62,108 nt of DNA from positions 1-62,108 of the forward strand of contig ONWR01000008.1 in assembly GCA_900321605.1 (NCBI GenBank). Reading direction: 5' to 3'. Shown piece after piece: positions 25,976 to 33,650 of the stretch. Source of the DNA: an uncultured Bacteroidales bacterium (GTDB lineage: Bacteria; Bacteroidota; Bacteroidia; Bacteroidales; Paludibacteraceae). Within the stretch, counting starts at the first letter, position 1. Each line of letters begins with the position of its first letter. Below the pieces are notes generated by a model, which was not told the origin of the DNA, ran no database searches, and saw only the letters and a program-made list of their open reading frames with translations. Position numbers and translations under genes: made by a program.

Positions 25976-26820
25976 TGCCACTTCAATTTGACATACGGGC
26001 TATCCTCAAGAGCAAAGCCCCCAAAGCTCGGATACCGGATTTCCTCATCCGATATCTGGAGCGCATTGCGCATATCAAGCAGATGAACGCGTTCCTGCGC
26101 AAGCATACGACTGAACGCAACTACGACTTCATCCGTCTGGTGATAGACGAAGAGCTCGGATGCTCGGCTTCCATCGAAGGAACGGAGAATATTCCTACGG
26201 ACGGACGGCCAGTCATCTTTGTATCTAATCATCCGCTCGGAGGTCTGGACGGTATGATCATTGCTCAGATGATTCATGAGGCACGGTCAACCGGTGCGAA
26301 ACGCGAACTGAAAGTGATTGTCAACGAGTTGCTGATGTACATGGAGCCTATTAACGAACTATGGGCACCGGTCAATAAGGTCGGCAGACTGACACGCGAG
26401 CAAGCCGCAGAGCAGCAACGGATGTGGGAGTCCGAAACGGATGTGCTCACCTTCCCTGCCGGAGCTTGCAGCCGTCTGCAGCGCATTGATGGCAAATGGC
26501 AGATTCAAGATCTGGTGTGGCAGAAGAACTTTGTACAGCGCGCGCGGGAATATAAACGCGACATTGTGCCCATCTATTTCGAGGGACATAACAGCCGTTT
26601 CTTCTACACGTTGGCTTACATCCGCAAACTGCTACATATCAAACTCAATATCGAGATGTTGTACCTCGTGGACGAGATGTACGGCGCACACGGCAAGCAT
26701 TTCCGAGTGCATGTCTTACCGCCTATTCCCTACTCCACTTTTGACAACAGTCGAACCCCCATACAATGGGCTCAATACGTAAAATCAATTGTTTATGCAA
26801 CCAATAATACCACCTGTTGA
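25975..26820 (+). CDS. glsA: Glycine-lipid O-acyltransferase GlsA-like (PlsC family)
   Basis: The 281-residue membrane-associated acyltransferase has the PlsC motif I as FVSNHPLGGLDGMI (H-x4-D), followed by ELKVIVNELLMYMEPINELW and the motif III-like TFPAGACSRL. In Bacteroides, GlsA and GlsB together make glycine lipids, GlsB N-acylating glycine and GlsA adding the second chain. The adjacent, 26-base-overlapping glsB gene supports this assignment over a general lysophosphatidic acid acyltransferase. Confidence 0.8.
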   Translation: MPLQFDIRAILKSKAPKARIPDFLIRYLERIAHIKQMNAFLRKHTTERNYDFIRLVIDEELGCSASIEGTENIPTDGRPVIFVSNHPLGGLDGMIIAQMIHEARSTGAKRELKVIVNELLMYMEPINELWAPVNKVGRLTREQAAEQQRMWESETDVLTFPAGACSRLQRIDGKWQIQDLVWQKNFVQRAREYKRDIVPIYFEGHNSRFFYTLAYIRKLLHIKLNIEMLYLVDEMYGAHGKHFRVHVLPPIPYSTFDNSRTPIQWAQYVKSIVYATNNTTC

Positions 26821-27724
26821 AACAGCTCTGTTAATGAGCGAATTGGAAGGACACCTGCTTCGCCCGTCCAATAAGGCGGACAACTTGATCTACGACATTA
26901 CGGCACATGAGTGCCCCAATGTGATGCGTGAGATTGCACGTTTGCGTGAGATCAGTTACCGTGAAGGAGGAGGTTCTACCGGAAAAGAGATGGACATGGA
27001 CGACATGGATACCATGGATCGTCCGTACCATCAGTTGATCGTTTGGGATCCCGAGAACCGGCAGATCGTGGGAGGTTACCGTTACCTGCTCGGCTCGGAA
27101 GCCGAGATACGAGACGGTCAGCCGTACATCACCTCGGCGCATCTCTTCCACTATTCGGAGCGCTTCATGCGTGAGTTCCTGCCGTACTCCGTTGAGTTCG
27201 GTAGAGCTTTCGTGCAGCCTATGTATCAGAATCGGGAAATGGGTGTGAAAGCGCTCTTTGCCTTGGATAATATATGGGACGGAATAGGCGCGCTCCTCTA
27301 CAATCATCCGGAGATACGTTATCTATTCGGTAAGGTGACGATCTATCCCGACTACAACTCTACGGCACGAGAGTTGATCTACAACTATCTCGATCGGTTC
27401 CATCGGGGTGACCGAACACTCTTTGCACCGTACCACGAGGAGAAAGTGCAAGCTATTCCTACGCCCTTTGAGGGAGATGATCTCCTTGAGAACTACCATC
27501 TGCTGCAACATGCCGTACGGGAGCAGGGTACGGTCATTCCGCCGATGTTCACCGCCTATCTCAACATCACTGACCATCTGATGTTCATGGGCAACGCCAT
27601 CAATGATGAGCTCTCTAATGTATATGAGACCGGAATCATGGTGAGTATGGACACCGTCTTTGCAGAGAAAAAAGAACGTTACATGGCTCCTTACGAACAA
27701 TGGATTCAATCGCAGAACAAATAA
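26795..27724 (+). CDS. glsB: Glycine N-acyltransferase GlsB-like (GNAT, hemolysin/OlsB family)
   Basis: The 309-residue protein (start ATG 26795, MQPIIPPVETALLMSELEGH) belongs to the Acetyltransf_5/OlsB-like GNAT family: YDITAHECPNVMREIARLRE, SYREGGGSTGKEMDMDDMDT and YSVEFGRAFVQPMYQ. GlsB forms N-acyl-glycine, the first step of glycine and related flavolipin-type lipids in Bacteroides. The upstream in-frame TTG 26789 is less likely. It overlaps glsA by 26 bases and yggS by 25 bases. Confidence 0.8.
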   Translation: MQPIIPPVETALLMSELEGHLLRPSNKADNLIYDITAHECPNVMREIARLREISYREGGGSTGKEMDMDDMDTMDRPYHQLIVWDPENRQIVGGYRYLLGSEAEIRDGQPYITSAHLFHYSERFMREFLPYSVEFGRAFVQPMYQNREMGVKALFALDNIWDGIGALLYNHPEIRYLFGKVTIYPDYNSTARELIYNYLDRFHRGDRTLFAPYHEEKVQAIPTPFEGDDLLENYHLLQHAVREQGTVIPPMFTAYLNITDHLMFMGNAINDELSNVYETGIMVSMDTVFAEKKERYMAPYEQWIQSQNK

Positions 27725-28350
27725 ATTCCGTACGCGCGCATATACCTGCTGACGTAACACTCGTTTGCGTCAGCAAGTTTCAACCCATAGAGGCTATACG
27801 TCAGGCTTACGAAGCCGGAGAACGTCATTTCGGGGAAAGCCGCGTGCAGGAACTCAAAATGAAGAGTACGCAACTACCCTCCGATATCTATTGGCATTTT
27901 ATCGGACATCTGCAGACCAATAAAGTACGTGACTTGCTCAAACTGCGTCCATACCTCATTCAGTCGGTGGACTCCGAACATCTGCTTTGTGCTATCAACG
28001 AAGAAGCAGCCAAACTCGGTATCGTGCAAGATGTGCTTTTGGAAGTACATGTAGCCCGCGAAGAGACCAAGACAGGCTTTTCACCGGAAGAGATAACCAA
28101 CATCTTCCCTTCTCTTAACCGTTACTCCCACATCCGTTGCCGCGGTCTGATGACGATGGCAACCAATACGGATGACGAGACCGAGATCCGTCGGTGCTTC
28201 ATGGAAGCGAAAGCAATCCTTTCAACTTTCAACTTTCAACTTTCAACTTTAAGTATGGGCATGTCCGATGACTACCGTATCGCCATCGACTGCGGGTCTA
28301 ACATGGTTCGTATCGGTTCTGCCATCTTTGGCGCGCGCAACTATAACTAA
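27700..28350 (+). CDS. YggS-family pyridoxal-phosphate homeostasis protein
   Basis: PLP-binding alanine-racemase-like barrel protein involved in vitamin B6 balance. The 216-residue protein has LVCVSKFQPIEAIRQAYEAG with the PLP lysine, FGESRVQEL, WHFIGHLQTNKVRDLL, the phosphate-binding LSMGMSDDYRIAI and SNMVRIGSAIFGAR. Residues 174-183, just before LSMGMSDD, are encoded by four perfect CTTTCAA heptamers (28219-28246). Because the unit is not a multiple of three, gain or loss of one copy would frameshift the last quarter of the protein. Confidence 0.9.
   Translation: MDSIAEQINSVRAHIPADVTLVCVSKFQPIEAIRQAYEAGERHFGESRVQELKMKSTQLPSDIYWHFIGHLQTNKVRDLLKLRPYLIQSVDSEHLLCAINEEAAKLGIVQDVLLEVHVAREETKTGFSPEEITNIFPSLNRYSHIRCRGLMTMATNTDDETEIRRCFMEAKAILSTFNFQLSTLSMGMSDDYRIAIDCGSNMVRIGSAIFGARNYN
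28219..28246 (+). repeat. CTTTCAA x4 inside yggS
   Basis: Four perfect tandem heptamers plus a partial CTTTA. The reverse complement, TTGAAAG, is tandemly repeated three times before the DUF4876 lipoprotein start at 44536-44556. Confidence 0.9.
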
Positions 28351-28358
28351 ATGAGCAA

Positions 28359-29039
28359 ATGAATACATGCGACAATAAGAAAATAAAAGCAGTCTTCTTC
28401 GACCAAGACGGCGTTCTGTTCAACTCCATGCCTTACCATGCTCAATCATGGGAATGGTCAATGAACAAACACGGTCTGCCCTTCACTGCCGAACAGACCT
28501 ACCGCAACGAAGGTAGAACCGGCGCATCGGTCATCAACGAGGCTTATCATCTGATTCACGGCGTAGAAGCACCGCAAGAACTGATCGAAGCAATATATGC
28601 GGATAAATCCGCTCGGTTCAACGAACTGACGGGAGGTCAGTTGCCCGAACTGATCCCGGGTATCCGTGAGGTACTGCAATACCTGCATGAGAACGGCGTA
28701 CAGTGCTGGGTAGTAACCGGTTCGGGGCAACGCTCACTGCTGAGCAAACTGCACGACACGTTCCCCGGTATCTTCTCCGGCATCATCACCGCTTTTGATG
28801 TCACCCACGGCAAACCTGATCCGGAGCCTTACCTGAAAGCTTGGGAACGTTCCGGCTTTGCCAAAGAGGAATGCGCCGTGGTGGAGAATGCACCGCTCGG
28901 CGTACGGGCAGGTAAAGCCGCAGGATTGCTCACCTTAGCAGTGAACACCGGTATTCTGCCCGATGAGGCACTCTGGGCGGAAAAAGCCGACCGCGTATTT
29001 CCGAACATGACTGAATTACTACACTTTTTTCAACAATGA
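28359..29039 (+). CDS. HAD-family hydrolase, phosphoglucomutase/phosphatase type
   Basis: The 226-residue cytoplasmic HAD protein has motif I FFDQDGVLFNSM (D-x-D), a helical cap (HAQSWEWSMNKHGLPFTAEQ), motif II WVVTGSGQRS, motif III lysine in THGKPDPEPYLKA and motif IV ECAVVENAPLGV. The organisation matches beta-phosphoglucomutase-like and sugar-phosphatase enzymes; substrate unknown. It lies eight bases after yggS and is coupled to the SDR gene (ATGA). Confidence 0.85.
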   Translation: MNTCDNKKIKAVFFDQDGVLFNSMPYHAQSWEWSMNKHGLPFTAEQTYRNEGRTGASVINEAYHLIHGVEAPQELIEAIYADKSARFNELTGGQLPELIPGIREVLQYLHENGVQCWVVTGSGQRSLLSKLHDTFPGIFSGIITAFDVTHGKPDPEPYLKAWERSGFAKEECAVVENAPLGVRAGKAAGLLTLAVNTGILPDEALWAEKADRVFPNMTELLHFFQQ

Positions 29040-29833
29040 GCACACCCAAACCCTATGCTCTCGTCACCGGTGCTTCGTCCGGCTTAGGACTTGAGTTCGC
29101 CAAACAGTTAGCCGAACGCGGGTATAACCTGCTAATCGTCAGCAACGAAGAGGCCATACATGACCGCGCCAAAGAACTGAAATCTCAATTCTCAAATCTC
29201 CAATACCAGACCGAGGTAGTCAGTTTGGTTCTTGATCTTGGGCAGCAGTCCTCCGCGCGCGAACTATATAATTACGCGCACACGCACGATATAGAGGTGG
29301 AGGTATTGGTCAACAATGCCGGTGTTTATCATGACCGCGACATCCTCGATGACAGCGAAGAGTTCACTTCGCTCATCATGAATCTGCATATGTACACTCC
29401 GGCGATGCTCTGTTACCTCTTCGGTCAAGATATGCGTTCCCGCCGCAAGGGATATATCCTCAACGTGTGCTCGGTGACCTCGAAAATGGCAGCGCAGCGT
29501 CTCGGCACTTACGGTAGTACCAAGGCTTTCCTCTCCCATTTCACCCGCGCGCTGCATATTGAGCTGCGCCAATACGGTGTACACGTGACCGATGTCAGCC
29601 CGGGAGCGGTGGATACAGGGCTCTACTCTATCCCGCCGGTATTTACCAAGATTGGTAAATGCTTAGGCATCATCGTTAGTCCTCAGACATTAGTTCGCCG
29701 TGCATTACGTGCGTTATTCTGGGGTTGGAGTAAAACGACTGTTCCAAGACTCTTCTGGACCTTCCTTTGCTTCATCATTCTGCTTATCCCGACCTGCGTA
29801 CTACGCCTCATCCGACGACTCGGATGGTTCTGA
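29036..29833 (+). CDS. Short-chain dehydrogenase/reductase
   Basis: The 265-residue SDR has the nucleotide motif ALVTGASSGLGLEFAKQLAE, NNAGVY, a catalytic Tyr-Lys in LGTYGSTKAFLSHF, and a C-terminal hydrophobic helix (FWTFLCFIILLIPTCVLRLI), as in membrane-associated SDRs related to 3-ketoacyl or sphingoid reductases. Substrate unknown; proximity to lipid genes makes a lipid substrate possible. The segment KELKSQFSNLQYQTEV is encoded by AATCTCA-type heptamers (29179-29206). Confidence 0.85.
   Translation: MSTPKPYALVTGASSGLGLEFAKQLAERGYNLLIVSNEEAIHDRAKELKSQFSNLQYQTEVVSLVLDLGQQSSARELYNYAHTHDIEVEVLVNNAGVYHDRDILDDSEEFTSLIMNLHMYTPAMLCYLFGQDMRSRRKGYILNVCSVTSKMAAQRLGTYGSTKAFLSHFTRALHIELRQYGVHVTDVSPGAVDTGLYSIPPVFTKIGKCLGIIVSPQTLVRRALRALFWGWSKTTVPRLFWTFLCFIILLIPTCVLRLIRRLGWF
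29179..29206 (+). repeat. AATCTCA heptamer tract inside the SDR gene
   Basis: AATCTCA, ATTCTCA, AATCTCC and AATACC follow each other with period 7, in frame with the SDR. The words match those flanking the insertions in the plug and DUF4857 genes. Confidence 0.65.
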
Positions 29834-30537
29834 TGATTCCAACGGTCGAATATATCCAGAAGCGTTTTGACGAATTCAATGTCCGCTATTTCGGCGGACA
29901 GTTACCTCCTGTGCCTGTCAAACTGAGTCACGCGAAAGGGTTCTTGGGTAAGATGTGCTATACCCGCCGCAAGCAAGGACTCTTCCGCGGTTATAAGAAC
30001 GAAGATTTTCAGCTGCGCATCAATGTGCGTATCGACCTGCCGGAGACGGTGGTGGAGGACACTATACTGCATGAGATGATCCATTATTTCATCGCCTACA
30101 ACAATTATCATGACACCTCCACACACGGTCAGCTCTTCCGTCGTGAGATGGATCGTATCAATGCCGAAGGCGCGCATCATATTACGATCTCACACCGCCT
30201 CAATGAAACCGAGCAAGCTCAAGCTCATCTTCATAAAGGGCGCATCGTAGCCCTCGTGCATTTTGAGGACGGTCAAACGGGTGTCAAGGTCGTCCCGAAA
30301 CAGATCAAGCATATTCTCTATTGGCACAAGGCAGCGCTGCGTCATTTTCCCATCGATGCCATCAACTGGTATTATACGGACGACGGGTACTTCGCCAAGT
30401 ACCCGTCCTCTATCGCTCTGAGAGTCTTTCTGATCTCAGATCCGGCTGAACTGCCTCTTACGAACGCCCATCGGCTGATAGTCACCGACCGACAGGTGCG
30501 TCTTCAAGTTAATCCAAGAAATAATCTACGGTGGTAA
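29833..30537 (+). CDS. SprT-like zinc metalloprotease-domain protein
   Basis: ATG 29833 overlaps the SDR stop by one base. The 234-residue protein has an SprT-like domain: YIQKRFDEFNVRYFGGQLPP, the zinc motif HEMIHYFIAYN (HExxH) and THGQLFRREM with the third histidine. SprT/Spartan-type domains act on DNA-protein crosslinks in eukaryotes; the bacterial role is unclear. The C-terminal half (about 130-234) carries a beta-rich extension without a recognised zinc ribbon. It overlaps the convergent SIMPL gene by 29 bases. Confidence 0.8.
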   Translation: MIPTVEYIQKRFDEFNVRYFGGQLPPVPVKLSHAKGFLGKMCYTRRKQGLFRGYKNEDFQLRINVRIDLPETVVEDTILHEMIHYFIAYNNYHDTSTHGQLFRREMDRINAEGAHHITISHRLNETEQAQAHLHKGRIVALVHFEDGQTGVKVVPKQIKHILYWHKAALRHFPIDAINWYYTDDGYFAKYPSSIALRVFLISDPAELPLTNAHRLIVTDRQVRLQVNPRNNLRW

Positions 30538-31198
30538 CCACGCGTACGTGTTTGATCCACGGCTGATACTGGTCGTTCTCCACCGAGAACTGACCTTGGC
30601 TTGCTCTGCGGATCGAACCCAACGAGCACTGCGCATCATCAGCGAACTTCTGAGCCACGGCACGAGCATTCTGCGTAGCCTCTTCAATCATCGAAGGCTT
30701 GAGTTCCGGCAGACCGTTGTACTGATAGTCGAGATTCCATTGCTCGGTCTTCACGATAATACCCTCTTTGAGTAACTCTGCCTCTTTGCCTTGACTCGCT
30801 ACTACCAGCTGCACTTTGTTTGTTGAAACGATAAGCGAGGTATTGAGGGTATATTTATACTCCGGACGATGGTTGCCGTAGTAGTCCGACCAGTTGTCAT
30901 GTACATTGATAGACCCCTGACGGATGTCCGCTTCCTCAAAACCGAGTGCCAACAGATGTTTCTTCACTCGCGCGGTCACTTGCTCCAAACGCTCATAGAG
31001 CGCAGGTAGATCATTACCGCTCCATGCGTACGACAGCGGCCAAACGGCATAGTCAGCTTCCACCTCACGCGTACTCAGACCTTTGACCGTTACCGCACGG
31101 TCTTTGTTAGCAAAACGGGTAATACCACAATAAATGAACAGTCCTCCGAAGAAGAGTCCCAAGGCAATCAAGCCTCCTGCAAAAACATTGTTTTTCAT
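30509..31198 (-). CDS. SIMPL-domain (DUF541) envelope protein
   Basis: The 229-residue protein starts at ATG 31198 (MKNNVFAGGLIALGLFFGGL, a membrane anchor) and continues with the SIMPL fold: RAVTVKGLSTREVEADYAVW, KHLLALGFEEADIRQGSINV and MIEEATQNARAVAQKFADDA. SIMPL proteins face the periplasm or cell surface; their function is mostly unknown. It lies five bases after the lipoate ligase gene in the same operon. Confidence 0.8.
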   Translation of the reverse strand: MKNNVFAGGLIALGLFFGGLFIYCGITRFANKDRAVTVKGLSTREVEADYAVWPLSYAWSGNDLPALYERLEQVTARVKKHLLALGFEEADIRQGSINVHDNWSDYYGNHRPEYKYTLNTSLIVSTNKVQLVVASQGKEAELLKEGIIVKTEQWNLDYQYNGLPELKPSMIEEATQNARAVAQKFADDAQCSLGSIRRASQGQFSVENDQYQPWIKHVRVVTTVDYFLD

Positions 31199-31202
31199 AA
31201 TT

Positions 31203-31871
31203 TTATATCCTTTCACATTGCGCCAAAGAGCGCTCTATTTGTTCTTCTATTCGTTGCCGGAACACCGCTATCGGTCCGAGATCTTTGATGTCGCGAAGGT
31301 TGCGAACGCGCTGCCGAACGGACGCTACACCATGCTTCGCCATCTTTTCTACGGAAGGAGTGATCGCTTGTTGCAGATGATCCAAGTTCACGTCGTATAG
31401 GATACAGGCGTGTACCACGGTGCCGGTGGAGGTGGTATAACAAGCGGTGCCTGCTACTTTCCGATCGGCTACCAACACATCATTGTGCGCTGTCGTCACC
31501 GCCTCGTACCCCATCGTCCGCAACGCGCATGAGAGTTTCTCCAAAAACCAATCAAAGACCTCTTGGCTATGTACGTTCGGCGAGATGACAGAGAGCATCA
31601 GATTGCCTTCATCGGCATAGACACAGCCTCCTCCGCTCTTTCGCTGCACAACAGCTATTCCGTGCTCACGGCAATACGCTTCGTTCACCTCCGTCTCGAC
31701 GCATTGATGCTTGCCATAGATCACCGTCGGAGCCACTATCCATGTGAACCCCGTCGGCTCGCTGATGGTCTTCACCATCTCTGCCTCCATGGCCAAGTAC
31801 TCAGCGAGAGAGAGCCCCTCGGGACGATGCACAATCATTGTCTTTTGACCTTTTGTAAAGCATTTTAACAT
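31203..31871 (-). CDS. Lipoate-protein ligase A-family protein
   Basis: The 222-residue BPL/LplA/LipB-fold protein has RKSGGGCVYADEGNLMLSVI (the RRxSGGGAVYHD-type motif) and VLVADRKVAGTACYTTSTGT with the catalytic-position lysine. It probably attaches lipoate to lipoyl domains. The C-terminal accessory domain of LplA is short (about 30 residues). The start ATG 31871 overlaps the guanine deaminase stop by seven bases; ATG 31838 (MIVHRPEG) is an alternative. Confidence 0.8.
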   Translation of the reverse strand: MLKCFTKGQKTMIVHRPEGLSLAEYLAMEAEMVKTISEPTGFTWIVAPTVIYGKHQCVETEVNEAYCREHGIAVVQRKSGGGCVYADEGNLMLSVISPNVHSQEVFDWFLEKLSCALRTMGYEAVTTAHNDVLVADRKVAGTACYTTSTGTVVHACILYDVNLDHLQQAITPSVEKMAKHGVASVRQRVRNLRDIKDLGPIAVFRQRIEEQIERSLAQCERI

Positions 31872-33142
31872 ACCGGTTCCGTCAGTTCGACACCGCGACA
31901 GAAACGACGTTTGATGTCACGGTCGTCACCTAAATAAATATACCGTTCCAAACGCTGCTCCAAGGTGTAGTTGTCATAATTGAGGTATTTGTCATCCACG
32001 AGCAGCGCATCGAACTCGTACCCGGGTTCAAACGAACCGACCTTACCGAAGAACGAACCGCCACCTTTGGTAGCTAAATAGAACACCTCGCTCAGACTCA
32101 GGAACGACATCTCGCCTTTCGTCTGCGCATAATTGAGTTTCGACACCTGAATAGCGTATTGCATCACACGCAGCATCGACAGATGATGTCCTGCCGACAC
32201 ATCCGTTCCGAGTGCTACGTTAATACCTGCGTTGAGGAACTTACGGATCGGAGCCATTCCGGACGAGAGGTTGCTATTCGACATCGGGCAGTGTACCACA
32301 TACACGCCGTTCTTGCGCATCAGTTCCATCTCTTCGCCGTCCGTGTAGCAGCAATGCGCCATCAGCGTCGGCGTCTGACCGAACAGACCGTATTTATTGT
32401 ACGCATCGCCGTAACAAGTGGAATCGGGCTCCAACTCCTTCACCCAGTCTATCTCAGAGCGGTTCTCGGAGAGGTGTGATTGAACCGGCAGACCGGTCTC
32501 AGCCGCATATTCGCCTAAGGCACGCAGCATCTTATCCGAGCAGGACGGTACAAATCGCGGAGTAATGATCGGCTGCACTCGTCCGTCTCCATGCTCGTCC
32601 AGATGCGCTTTCAACATACGCATACCATCCAACAGCTCGGCAGTAGTGTTCTGCAGCGTCTCGGGGCTGTTACGGTTCATTCCCACTAATCCCACATACG
32701 CACCCATACCGGCTTGGATGAACAGATCCGCCAAGATACGCGTTGCCTCCGGATGAATCGTGCCGAAGACTGCGGAACGCATCGTACCTTGCATCCAAAG
32801 CTCATGTACGAAACGACGGTATAAACGCCGCGCGTAGTCCGGATCCGCATATTTGGTCTCCTCGGGGAAGGTATAAGTATTGAGCCACGGGAGTAACTCC
32901 AGATCAAGAGCCAGACCCATATTCCGGTATTGAGGCGCATGGACATGCAGGTCGTTGAAAGCCGGGATCAGGAGTTTGTCTCCGAAATCCATCACCTGCC
33001 TTCTCCAATCGAGGTTCTCCGGCAGCTCCTTGTAGATACCCTCTATCAAACCGTTCGAGCGCACGACAATATAGCCGTGCGGAATGATCTCCAGTTTCTT
33101 CGGCGAAGGAGTATATAAGATATTTGCTCTGTATATTTTCAT
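31865..33142 (-). CDS. guaD: Guanine deaminase
   Basis: Zinc-dependent amidohydrolase converting guanine to xanthine. The 425-residue TIM-barrel enzyme has the metal motif NDLHVHAPQY (guanine-deaminase form of HxH plus PQY), VPSCSDKMLRALGEYA, LPVQSHLSENRSEIDWV, HCPMSNSNLSSGMAPIRKFL and GTDVSAGHHLSML with the metal Asp. These match GuaD rather than adenosine or cytosine deaminases. It heads a minus-strand run with the lipoate ligase and SIMPL genes. Confidence 0.9.
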   Translation of the reverse strand: MKIYRANILYTPSPKKLEIIPHGYIVVRSNGLIEGIYKELPENLDWRRQVMDFGDKLLIPAFNDLHVHAPQYRNMGLALDLELLPWLNTYTFPEETKYADPDYARRLYRRFVHELWMQGTMRSAVFGTIHPEATRILADLFIQAGMGAYVGLVGMNRNSPETLQNTTAELLDGMRMLKAHLDEHGDGRVQPIITPRFVPSCSDKMLRALGEYAAETGLPVQSHLSENRSEIDWVKELEPDSTCYGDAYNKYGLFGQTPTLMAHCCYTDGEEMELMRKNGVYVVHCPMSNSNLSSGMAPIRKFLNAGINVALGTDVSAGHHLSMLRVMQYAIQVSKLNYAQTKGEMSFLSLSEVFYLATKGGGSFFGKVGSFEPGYEFDALLVDDKYLNYDNYTLEQRLERYIYLGDDRDIKRRFCRGVELTEPVC

Positions 33143-33154
33143 GGTTTTAATTAT

Positions 33155-33571
33155 TTATTTCTTAAAAAAGATCAGACATACGAGGTAGTTGATACATCCT
33201 GCAATGAAGATGACCAACATACTCAGGAAATCATCCTGCCACGTGGGCAGCAGATAAACGAGAAGCGGCAGAAGGGAAAACTGGATGACCAGATTGATAG
33301 CTCGCGCCAAGAGGAAACCTCCTGCGTTCTTCAGCGTCGGTCGGGTGCCGAACGTGTACCAGTTGGTGAACACATAATTGGGTACCATCTCCAAGAGAAA
33401 ACCTATAGCGAACGCCACGTAATACAGCACCATTCCTTTTTCGGGATTTCCCATTAGCTTGATCGCTAACAGGAAGAATCCCGTCTGGACTAATGATCCC
33501 GAAAATCCGATGACCATGAATCGGAATGCACTACGGATGGTAGTCGGTAGATATGAACTTGGTAATCGCAT
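33155..33571 (-). CDS. GtrA-family membrane protein
   Basis: The 138-residue protein has four hydrophobic helices and the GtrA signature (FRFMVIGFSGSLVQTGFFLL, NYVFTNWYTFG). GtrA-like proteins are proposed to flip undecaprenyl-linked sugars or assist glycosyltransferases in cell-surface modification. No cognate glycosyltransferase lies beside it. Its leader is filled with TACGATTTA words. Confidence 0.85.
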   Translation of the reverse strand: MRLPSSYLPTTIRSAFRFMVIGFSGSLVQTGFFLLAIKLMGNPEKGMVLYYVAFAIGFLLEMVPNYVFTNWYTFGTRPTLKNAGGFLLARAINLVIQFSLLPLLVYLLPTWQDDFLSMLVIFIAGCINYLVCLIFFKK

Positions 33572-33573
33572 AT

Positions 33574-33636
33574 TTATGTACGATTTAAAGATGTACGATG
33601 TACGATTTATGTACGATTTAAAGATGTACGATTTAC
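33574..33636. repeat. GTACGATTTA word cluster
   Basis: Words such as TATGTACGATTTAAAGATG are repeated across the 79-base gap between alaS and gtrA. The same word family fills 40913-40980 between the ABC ATPase and its permease. Confidence 0.8.
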
Positions 33637-33650
33637 GCGGTAGACAATCG

